From Desmodus rotundus (taxonomy: Eukaryota > Chordata > Mammalia > Chiroptera > Phyllostomidae): a stretch of DNA of 64,000 bases. This document shows positions 24,001 through 36,000 of this stretch, piece by piece. A program made the translations under genes and the position numbers. Under the pieces are notes generated by a model, which saw only the letters and a list, made by a program, of their open reading frames with translations, did not search any database and was not told the origin of the DNA. The first letter of the stretch is position 1; every line of letters begins with the position of its first letter. Location: assembly GCF_022682495.2 (NCBI RefSeq), contig NC_071389.1, positions 182,513,556-182,577,555 on the forward strand. The letters run 5' to 3'.

Positions 24001-27000
24001 CCATTGCTTTTAAAAGTATGACTCATTTACCGAATTCTGTAGCTCTCCCCATCCTCCTAGAGCATGAAAATGTCGGAACTTTTCACCAAACAACCGTCCA
24101 CAAATGTGGCGTTCCAAGTACACAGTATGTCCTTCATTTAACCTAAAAAAATTTTTTAAATAAAAATAAAAACAGTGACACAGCTGAGAAGAAAAGGCTT
24201 TACAATCAACAAGTTATTTTCTTTTTGGCTTTTCTTCAATGTAAAGCAATTGTAAAGCATGACCATTCCAGTCTGGTTAGGCTGCCTGGGTGGCTTCCCC
24301 GCACTCAATCCAGAAGAGTGGGAAGCCCAGCCAAGCAGACGGCAACAGGGAAAATTAAGCGATGGTTCTGGTTTTATGTGTCCGGGTACTAAAATGTGGC
24401 TTTCCCAGGAACTCAGTAACAAGCATAAACTGAAGGCCTCCGCTCTACTTAACCCTGCGACAGTGTTACAGCACGAAACCAAAGAGAATCTACCAAGGAG
24501 AGGACATCAAAGAAAAACAAGGTACGCACACAAAGCAGTTCGGAGTGGCGGGAGGCAGGAAAAGAAATGAATCAACAACAAGAACCAAAAAAGAAATAAC
24601 AATAATGTTTCTCACCAAAAGTGATCCCAAGTTTTGTTGGTCACTAGGTTTCCTGTCCAGCTGTGAGATATTTCATGTGCAATCACCTGAAGGAAAGAGT
24701 GGACACAACGGGAGTAAAACTGGTGTCCTGACTCTAAACCAACTCATCATTTTATTAAGCATTCTAGTTCTTTCTATTCCAGTTGTTCATTTTTTTTAAC
24801 ACTTACCTGAGAGGTTCACACTGTTACTCAGTTCAGCAAAAAATAATTTCGCTCATTTAAAAAATATTAGATTACATGGATACATCCCTTCATTAAAATA
24901 TTTAATAAACATATGAGGAGATAAAATGATAAAATGTTCTTAAATCTGTTCAATCTAATGGTTACTGTAATAATGTCTTACAACAAGAAATCTCAAGTTT
25001 TCTTTTATAACCATATCTCTTCAACATAATGCAATGGGTATTTTAAATTCGATTGACTTAATACTTCATGGGGTATGAAGTATTAATAAATGTTAATAAA
25101 TGTTTATAAATAATTAATGTTTAACTTACATTGGACAGTGACTTGTCACCTGCCTAAAAAAGAAGAGAATCACCTTAGTATTTCAGTAACCCAATTACGG
25201 ACTCTGTGTACGTCTAAGAGACGCCTACACCCAGATGCCTTCTGGCACTCACTGTTCACTGCACTTCTGCACGGCACTTCAGAGTCCAGAAGAGACATGC
25301 ATCAAGAAATGAAACAGACAATGCAGGACTAAAAAACAACGTAATTCTTAACAACGCACAACTGACAAAACAGCCTAATTCTTTCTCTCCTAATAATCCT
25401 AGAGAATTTTTCCAATACCCGCAGGACCAGTATACTTGTCTCTAACTCCTGGGAAACATTTCTCCCACTTCATTTTTTGTATCTGCTCTTATTTACGCTT
25501 ACTTACCTTCTCTCTCTCTATTACTCACAATACATATGTTTAAAGTTTATAGTGTTTCCTATGATGTTATTTTATTTCCCTCATTTAATTGCTAATCCCA
25601 CTTACTTCTTCTAGGAAGGATCCGAGGTACCTTACAAGGCGTGTAAAACAGAGCCATAAACTGTGGCCTAATCCTTTCCCAGCCATGGTAAAGTGAGGTC
25701 TGTTTTTTTTAAACCAGCACCTATATGATGCCAAGTGTACATGGTGTAGTTTCTTTGTCTGGATACAAATAATTTATCAATGGATTGTTATTACACAGCT
25801 CCCCACCCCCTAATATCCCCAAACAACTTACACAAAATATTCTTTTCTCCCAAATGGCCAAAGTCATCATCAGATGATGATAACCGCAGTAAACAATAAA
25901 AATAGAAACAAGGGTTATATAAATAAAAGATTTAAAAAAATTATTAGGAGCCTAACGTTCTTCATAGCTAGGTTTATATTTGAGGAGAACGCAATTTCAA
26001 ATGAAAAATAGTTACACTTACCAGCAGAGTGGGAGTTACAAAAGTGAGGCAAGGGTTTTCCATGCCGCCATAAGGGAAGGACGGCGGCAGGACCAATAGG
26101 TCATACTGTCCCCATACATATGGGCCTCCCAGATCTTCTGCGATTTTAAGCATAGACTCAGTCTGGAAAATTAATGCATATACGTTTGTATGTCTTCATT
26201 ATTACCATAATGAATTCTTAAAAGAATCACTGCTTTCTATGAAGGTTATAAGTTAATGATGCTTATTTTAAATGAAAACAATATAAAAACTGTAGCAGAT
26301 GCAGAGTCACTTAAATTAGATGTATTTGATTCTTTTACCACACCACTTAACTCCATCGCATTTCATACTCAAACGCTTAAAATGACGACTGTCCACCACA
26401 ATTATTAAGAAGGGTGACTACATGACCAACCTCTGAAAATTCGTAAGCGGACTTTTCCACCTGCTCTTTCTCGGACCATACCAATGTTCTCGGGCCAATT
26501 TGCCTGCAAAATTAAAAAGCCTAATAAAACAGAAATTCAAGGCAAATTACCTAGTTCTAGGAAAGATATTTAAAGTACTGCATACAAATCCTTAGAGTAG
26601 GAGCGCGATTTACCATGTGCTTAGGGGCGGGGCTGAGGCTCAATGTCCTCTGTGAGATACCAGCCTGCCGTTGTGTATGCGGCAACTGCCGTGCAGCTCT
26701 ATGAGGGGACACAGTCCAGGCCAAATGCAAACTGAGACCGGCAACCCCACCAAAGGTTACTGTACAGTATCAGTGAGAAATGTGCAACCTCGTTTCCCCC
26801 CTGGGTCTCACGACTGTAGAAACCCAGTCGCAGCTCAGCCAGAGATGACTCCAGAACAAGGTGGATGGAAGCGTGGGTATGCACGCAGAGGCTGAGCACT
26901 CTTACATAAAAGAAACAAACAGAAAAGGAAGAAAATCCGGTCACGTGCTGCCACGTGGATGAACTTTGAGGACATCACACTAAGTGAAACAAGCCAGTTA

Positions 27001-30000
27001 CAAAAGGACAAATACTCTATGATTCATTCCACTTAGGAGATACTTCAAGCACTCAAATTCACAGAAACAGAAAGCAGAATGGTGGTTACTAGGGGCCGGG
27101 GGAGCCGGAAATGGGGAGTTGTTCAAAGGGTACAGAGCTTCCGTTTTACCAGATGAAAAGTTCTGGAGATCTGTTTCACCACAACGCGAATATAGTTAGT
27201 ACCACCGAACCGTATGCTTAGCAACGGTTACGGTGGTTAAGTATTATTTCTTAAACCACAATAAAGAAGGAAGAAACAGATACAACTATGTATCACTTAC
27301 ACAGAGTTTCAACTCAAAAAAAAAATTTCAGGGACCACAAAACCCCGAACAACAAGACTTGCCTCGGTATCCTGCCCCAGAGAGGCAGCGAACTCCAGAG
27401 CAGAGCTTCTCAAGCTTTAATGTGCATACAAATAACCTGGGGGGCTTGTTAAAATACAAGCTGATTTAGTAGGTCTGGGACAGGGCCCAAGAACTTGCTC
27501 TGCTCACCAGCACCCAGGTGAGGCCAAAGCTGTTGGTCTGCAGACCACACCGAGAGGCAACGTTAGCCAGCGCTGTCGACACAGATTTAATGAAAGCCAC
27601 AAATGCGAGCGACATGTGTCATTTCAAACTGTCTAGTGGCCACATTTTTTCAAAAAAGAAAAATAAAACATACAATTAATTTTAATATATTTTATTTCAG
27701 CCAACATATCCAAAATATTCTCTCAGCCTGTAATCAACATAAAAATGATTAATGGAATATTTTACATCTTTTTTCATACCAGGCCTTTAGACAGCCAGTG
27801 TGTATTTCACATTTACAGCACATCTCAAGCCTCACGTGGTTAGCAGCTGCCACCCGGCTGCTGCGCAGGAGAGTGGGCGCAGGCCTACTCGGGGTGAGCT
27901 CACAGAGCCTGGGTTTGTTTGCGTCCTGGCTCGCATGTTTCCTGGCCGTGTGACTCTAAGCCAATTACTACAACTCATCAAGCATCGGTTTCTTCATTAG
28001 TAAAATGGGAAAAAATAATCCTATCTACTATACAGAGGTGTGAGAATTCAGTGGGATAATGCTTTGCAGTCGGTCCTTAACAAGACCTTTTATAACTGTC
28101 AGCTGCTGGTGGTAGTTATTGTAATTAGCATTTAGTCAGTGCCTCCCACAGGCCAGGAGCTTTACATGTGTTAGGTATGTTAATCCTCATAAACATCCTT
28201 TGAAATCCACATTATTATTTCTAACTTTTAGGTGGAAAAAAATGAAACGCAAAGAGGTGAGTGACCCAAAATGTAGCTAGTAACTGCGGAGCTGGGAACA
28301 GAACCTATGTTTTTGCCTGACTTCTCTATCACGTCCATATTTCTGGCAATTTAGAGAATGTGATTACTACAGGTATGCTTATTTTCATTGTTTAGCAATA
28401 AGAACAAAAAAATTCCAAAGAAAGGACACTCTGTAAACTGGTAAAATTTTAGTAAAATACCTTATATTTCTCTAATATTTACAAATGCTTTCATCTGTTA
28501 TATATCTCATTTGTTTCCCATACCTACCTGTGGCGGCAGCACCAGGAGGTAGAACTTCGCTGAGCAAAGGCGGCTACGAGAAGCGCAGTAGATCCCAGAT
28601 CTCTAACGAAAGGTAAGAGCGTGCTCATTCTATACTACTTGGAAAACTTAAGCACTCAGTGACCAGTAAAGCCTTTTTAATTTAAAATTAATTTGTTACA
28701 TTTTATAATTAGATAGGGATTATTCTAGAACTGTCAGCTCGACATCTTGAAAAACACACAAAATGATCTACCAATTAATCCCAAACAAGTGCTCAGCACG
28801 CCTAAGGTCCAATCTCTCCACAAATCTCCAAACGCGTCCAAAGCTCACCTGCTTTCTACAGCGCCAACCACCAGAGCGATCAGGTAGCAGGGGATCGGGA
28901 CCTGAAGGGGGCAAGCGAAACAGACCACGTGCTGGAATTAGTGTTCGGAAGTGCGACGGAGTAAGAGGACTCACACCCAAACAGCAGTGTCGGTTACGTT
29001 CCTTTTGTACTTCTCAAGTAGTTCTCATTTTCGACGGATCAAATCGTTCAAAACTGTGATGTGAAACATTTCAAAACACCTATTTCCCTTTTATTCCACT
29101 AGGAAAGAAAGCTTCTGAGATGCGAAAAACATGACCGGACAAAGGAGTACACAGTACGCTTTAAGCATTTCTCAAAAATTAACCTCTAAGAAGGCAACGG
29201 CACCTTTCTCTTAAGTGTTCTGGAATTTTGTATCTTGACTTAAAATTTTTTTTTTTAAAATTCCTTTTTCTAAACCACTCCCAGTGTATTTAAAAGATAT
29301 ACAAAATAATCCAGCAGTTAGAGGGTGCTAAAGGTATGGGAGCTCAGAGTCTCAGAAGCTGCAGTGGGAGTGAAATTGTCCGCTGTGGCTCAAATGCATG
29401 TTATGTTAAGGAGGTTCACACACACATACACACACACACACGTCATTAAAGGTCAAAGATACAAGTCAAATTACCAGCTCCACAGGAAATTTAACCTAAA
29501 TGACTGTCACAGAGGGCTTTTTTGGCCTATAACAGCTCTTCCACTTGTACACACTCAACAACCACATGCCACACTCTGGCACCCGGGCAGGAGAAAGTAC
29601 AGCTTCACTAACTGGGACAAGGGAAAACGGGAGGTGGCCTGCACCCCACTACGCCTACCCAGCAACCTCTTTCTTCAACACAGCACTGTAGAAGGAAATA
29701 TTTTAAAAGCACAAAGAAAAAAGAAATGAAGAAAATAAAAAACAAGCTGAAATATTTCAAAAGCAAATTTGCTCTCTGGATGGGCAAAAGCTCTTTGTAG
29801 TTCAGCTACCAGATCTGGACCGTAAGAACTTACTTTTTGGGTGAATCTGTATACTTTCCTGCTCGGGTCTTCTGGGTCAGGTGCTTCCCCATCACGAATG
29901 GCACTCATAAGTGCTACCAGTTCTTTGGGGACAGACACCTAACAGAGAAGTCATTTCCAGTGATGAGTAAAAGGTTCTGTTTCTTGAACTACTTATGTAA

Positions 30001-33000
30001 AATAACCCTTTCTTCCCCTTCATGACTAACAGACTGTAGACCCGATAACTTCCTATGTATCCTTTTTGTAAAGAGAATTAGCAATATGTAAAACTGGCGT
30101 CCTTAAAAGTAAACACAAACTATCTATCCACATTTATCTATCTCTCTAGGCATTCATCCATCCACATGTAGAGCATTCTGTAGAAACTAAATTAAAATCC
30201 CAGCTCTGCCACTGACTAACTGCCTGGACTTGGGCAAATAACCTCCCTGAGCCTCAGTTTCTCCATCAAATGAGGGCGACACTCTGCAGGTTGCTGCAGG
30301 GAACAGACGCTGTACATGACGGGCCCAGCACTATGCCTGGCGCTGACAGCACCCCCCCCCGCGCCCCCCCCCCATGCCTCAAACAGGTTCAAAAGGCTCC
30401 TACATTCACCTGCAGGACAGAGAATACAGTTTTGAACAATTTTGTATTTAAAAGATAAACTTGAGGTTACAGATAGAAGAACTTTTTAAGGGTCATGATA
30501 TCAGAAACTAAAAGTTATTGCCAAAAACTGTGAAATATTTTTGTCTGAAAATTTGTATGGAAAAGATCCTTCTGGCACAAACTGTGTATGTGGTCACTTA
30601 AACGTGCACCCTAGCTCCACGATCCTTAAGATTTTATTTCTAGTGAATGCCAGAATCATGACTATCCTCTGAATAGTAATGATCTAGCAAGCATCCATCC
30701 TATTAAGCATCCACCCTATTTTCCTTGCATGGTCTGGTACTTCAAGCTATTACTGCGGCAGGCATAGAATTGGAAGCTCCAGAACCAAGTGCTCCAACCA
30801 CAATGGATGCTAGAACTAAAAGCATTCGGGAAATAACTAGACCACGCTCAACTTAATTAGTGAAATATCTCCGGCTATAAAAACTCAATTATTATCTCTG
30901 CTTATTATTTATACCACATTCCCTTACAGGGACCACTGAATGCAGTAAATATTTGGGATTCTTACCTCAGCACTGTAGGTTAATTTCACAGAAGGAGTGT
31001 CCTGGCAAGGAAGAATTGCTCGGCAGTGGATGGCCTGGGAGGGGGAGAAAGAAAAAGAAACAGCTTTTTCCCTTTCTTATATACCAAGTCACTAAAAAAC
31101 CCATTACAATTGCAGCACTGTTCTTAGACACATTGTTTTTAAAAATAAAAATACATCTCACATTTCTTGGGGTCTTTTAAAGTAGCAAAAATCAATGTGT
31201 AGATTTAAAATATCTGACTTTTCCATTTTAACACATGGTCAGTGCTCACATTTCGGTTGAAGGATGGAGCAGTGTTAAGCAGTGTTTCTCGCTCCGAGCA
31301 ACGGCAGTGCCTGGTGAGGAGCTGTTAGGAACCCCGGGAAAGAAGGGCTATTTGGTGAAATAAACTTGGGAACTGTGGCATACAACATCCCTGCTTTGGA
31401 GAGTCACTAGAAACATCAGTCTCCTGCAGGCTCTGAAAAGACCTATGATAAAGAAACCTGTTCGGGTTCTCACACTTACTGCAACACGAAACCCATTTTT
31501 CTCTGGTTAGTTATTAACATCTAATGGGAAGCCAGTGTTCTGAGAAACACAGCTTGGGAAACGTTGCTAGAGTCTTGATGTTTCCATCTTGTAACAAATT
31601 TTGAAAGTAAAACCTAGGGAGAAAAGGAGGGAGAACAGTCTCTCTCAATACCCTCAAGAGGCACGTAAAGTGTCTCTTGGCTTCCACATCCATCCGTCCC
31701 GGGCATTGGGCCCATCCAGGAGGATGGCCAGAGCACCTACAATCTTATGTCTTGGCTTGTTTACAAGTCAGTCTGTATCTACTGCTGGTGAGCAAAGGAA
31801 CCCCAGCCTCATCGAAAGCCTGCTGAGCCTAAAGGGACACTGATACGTCTCTCTCTGCAGTTGTTGTAATTCCTAGACAGACTTGATGCCACCCCAACTC
31901 CATCAAAACCCCCAAACTTCAGCCCTTTTCACTTCAGATCTAGTTGATCCTCCAAAGATACGAGATCCCAAATGACCTCTGGATGGGTTAAGTAGAACTA
32001 GAATAGCCACCTGTGTTTCTCCCAAAATGAGGTTCAGAGACCATGCCTTTAGAGCTCCTTCATGGTCTCTGGTTAGGTGACCCAGCAACACCAAGGGGTT
32101 TTTATCCCTATTTCACTAGAAAAGACCAAACCTAGGTCACAGAGGACAATGTGCACAGAGAACAATTGTGAGCAAATTCATCAAACGAAATCATGTCTAC
32201 ATGCTTCGTATCAACTGCAGAAATTTTTGAATTTAACTAAAATCTCTTTCCTTTATTTCAAAAACTCTGGCCAGTAAGAAATAGAATAATATAGTCAAAA
32301 TCCACATTCTTGTGGCTCACGAATCTTGCGTTTCTTGCCAACCTTAGGTTACGGGCATCCTGTAACCTAAGAATGACTGAGCGTCAGAGGCCCCTAAAGG
32401 AGGGCGCACAACTTGTACCTTCTTGCCTAGAGCGTTCCGTCTCTGCCAGCTTACTGAATAAGGGTTTCTTACATTAAAAATATATTAAATTGGCAATAGA
32501 AAGTAAACATGTCTAATGGATGTGCCAACACTGCTTCCTTTTTTGTGGGCTTGCATTCAGATTTGAGCCCACCATAATATCTGTCACACGGGAATATTAA
32601 AGGATTAAAATATGTAAAGTGTCTAACAGTGCTTAGAAATAGAGTAAATGGTTAATGAAGTGAGTTCCTTTTAATTGTCAACTATTTGATTGCTAACAGG
32701 ATTAGTTTATTTTTTCCTTCAGAAGAGAGTTTGATACTTATTATCTTTGTGTTATACCATAACACTTTATATTAAATGGTTCTTTATTCTTTGATTTTAA
32801 ACAGAAGTAGTTTCAAGCACATTGTTTTAAAGGTACATTTAATACATACGTTTGTAAATGTGTAAGAAAACTCTAGAAAGGCTGTACACCAAACTCAGTG
32901 GCGGTTACTTCTGGGTAATGGGGTCGGGACAGATTTAGGAAATCTGATCTTTCACTTTCTACTTCTTTATTGTCAGCAATGTTTGTCACCAGTACATATT

Positions 33001-36000
33001 TTGTTTTATTCATGTTTTCCTTTCATTTTATGACCACTTATTACATGCACACTCTATGACAAGTTCTATGCCAGGTGCTGGGGATATAACTATAAATATG
33101 ACCTAGATAGTCCAATCTAGGTAAACATGTTTTCAAATTAAAGGAAGTTTCTTTTTAAAAGTAATATGTAAACGTATTCACAGTGAGAGACAGAAATAAA
33201 AATGTTATTCTTACAATATAAGATAAATTAAAATGCTATCTTGGGTAAGGCCCATGAGCCTATCCATGAGAGCTCTGATCGCTCTGCTCCCTTCAACTTC
33301 ACGAGCTGGGAATAAGAAGTCATTCTGAATCCTTTTTACCTGGCACTGGCTGAAGAGATATGGGTGTTTCTTCCCAGAAGTTTGTTCAGGAGTGAGCCAC
33401 TGAAGAGCAGATGATTGTGGAGATGTCTCAAAAGAAATTTCTATAATGACTTCTTGATTTCTATATGAAACAAACCAGTATATTAGTACAGTACAATTCA
33501 ATCTAAAATTTGAATTCATAAGACAAGCACTGAATAATATAAATAGAATTTGATGAGGTCTTGTTACTGATTGAAAGTAAGCTCTAGAAATGTTACCTCC
33601 TAGATGCGTAAGTTTGCCTCCCACATTCCTATCTGATGCAACTGGGGTCCTTTTCATTCCGCCATGCAGGTGGAATAGGAACTGATATGAGTTAAATACC
33701 CCACCGTGTGTCACATGCTTTGTGTGTGTGTGACACCTTGTGATCTTCTGTGATAGTGGGAAAGCGGAAGAAATAACTTCGGAACTTCAACGACCACAGC
33801 AGTGGGTGCCAGAGTCTCCCGCGCAACAGTGCGGGTGTGCAGACTGTTACTGGACAAGGTGAGTCACGAAGCTGAGAATAAGCTTTTAGAAACTTTTAGA
33901 GTGATTTTTGTTTGCTGAATCTAGTAATAAGAATCTGTGCTTGTATTTAATTGCTTTTTCCTTATATTTCATTTTTATTGCATTTTACAAAAGTATCAGC
34001 CTATAATGGATCGGAAATAACAAACACTGATCCTCCCCCTCCCTGCCCCCCGCCCCCAATAGTTTGAGCAGCACTGACGATGGGGCAACAGCAAGACGGC
34101 GCTAGAGACTGCAGCGGCGCTTCCGTGTGCATCCTGCCCCTGCCCCTCACGGGCGCTGTGAACTTGGGCAGATTATTTGACCCCCCTATGCCATAGTTCC
34201 TGCACTGGTAGAATGGGGTTAATTATATCCACCTCACAAATTATGTGTGGGGATTTCCTTTCTTCTTCTTAAACGGAAAGAGAAGGCATGAAAACGGCCA
34301 CTGAAAGGTGAGGTAGACCGTCCTTCTTCCCGGCCAATGATTTCCTGCCCTTTTCCCTTCTCCAATATATCAATAACTGGCAGATATTCACAATATGGCA
34401 ATTCTGGCTGTCACTTTCTTGAATACGTTACTTTATTTCTCTGAGTTTCCCTCTCCTCATCTGTAAAATGCAGGTCATATCCCAGGGGGTTACTGCAAGG
34501 ATTAGGTAAAAGATTGCAAAAGCACTGATGTCGAGATTGTTACATAGAAATGGTTCCATGTGTGTCACTGTTATAATTCCATTAATGAAAGTGGCTGGCC
34601 TCTTGGGAAAAGGTGAAAAATGTGCAGCTCGTAAAAGCTTCCTAGATGATCCTTAAACGCCTCCTTAAGACGGCATGCTCCTACTACCACATTTTACTAG
34701 ATACTGGTAAAACGCTGAGTAAAAAGTAACAGTTATCCAAAGTCCTATTCTTGAATATTTCATACAAGGAATTTCTTTAGTATCTGCAGAACGTATATTT
34801 TTCACTGTAAACCTCAATCTGAATAGCAGAGCAGTAGTGTATCAATTACTACATACACTCAAACTAAAAATAGAAAACAAAAAATGTTTAAATTAACTAA
34901 AAATATACTCCCCCCAATATTTAGCTATAAAAGAGGGCAACATTCATACTTGCTCAGAGCAATAGGAAGAGAGATTTCCAATGGCGACCCTTTGTAACTT
35001 TGTCTTTCTCCGAGAGTGTATTTGACTTCTTGCCCATTGATGACCACTTTTTCTATTGTAAGGTCCTTTGTATCCAAAACCTAGAATGAAATTAATATTT
35101 TAAAATGATGAGAACATAGCTTTATACACAGGAGAAAATGAATATTAGAAATAAGTTAACTGCAATGATTATAGAGTAGAACTAGCTACTTAAGGAAATT
35201 AAGACCCACAGTGAAATTTCAGGAATTAAAAGAGTCAAAATGTTAGCACAGGCCCCATCCTTCAGGACCCACAGTTCCTGAAAATTTTGGGGTTCCAAGA
35301 GCTATATATATATTGATAGGTAAGTCTGGAAAAGTCACACAACTTTCAGGCTTGTAGTAAAAGTCAAACTTAAATTAAAATGTCTTTGCTTCTATCTCCT
35401 AAAACTTCTCTGCTCTGAAAAAATGACTCTAGGTGTCCAACCCGCAGCCCCTGGGCCACATGCAGCCCAGGATGGTTATGAATGCAGCCCAACCCAAAAT
35501 CATAAATTTACTCAAACCCTTTTTTTTTGCTCAGCCGTTTTTGTTAGTATTTGTGCATTCACTGTGTGGCCCAAGACAACTCTTCTTCTTCCAGTGTGGC
35601 CCAGAGATGGCCAAAGGCTGGACGCCCCTGAATAACTTAAGTTTCTTTCATCATGACTCAACGTGTCTTACCATGCTTCCTCCTAGAATTAACACAGTCC
35701 GGCTCCTGTGTACTTTCGCATCTCCAAAAACTGAAACAAACCCTGACACTTGCTATGCAAATAAACAGACTTAATTGCTGCTGCTGTGTATCTAGAAAAA
35801 GCCTCACTAGGCACTGCCACTCCGACCCAGTGCCCTGGAGGACTGGGAGAGCACAGCTACCTGCCATGGCCGACTAAGGACAACTGCTTTGGGCAGGAAG
35901 GAAGTGGCAGCAAATCAGAGTATTTTCCATTCTAATAATCCCTTTCTAAGCCCTAGACCCCACACCCTTTCGTTGTCTCTCAACTAATTTCCCGTTCTAG

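Noticed and set aside
28530..28620. A CpG-containing patch in LTA4H intron 6 that looked like a small exon
   Set aside because: The protein is continuous across exons 6 and 7 without it, and its translation matches nothing in the family.
33211..33714. A 167-codon minus-strand frame taken as a gene of its own
   Set aside because: Only its middle part (33340-33460) is LTA4H exon 3; the rest is intron read-through.
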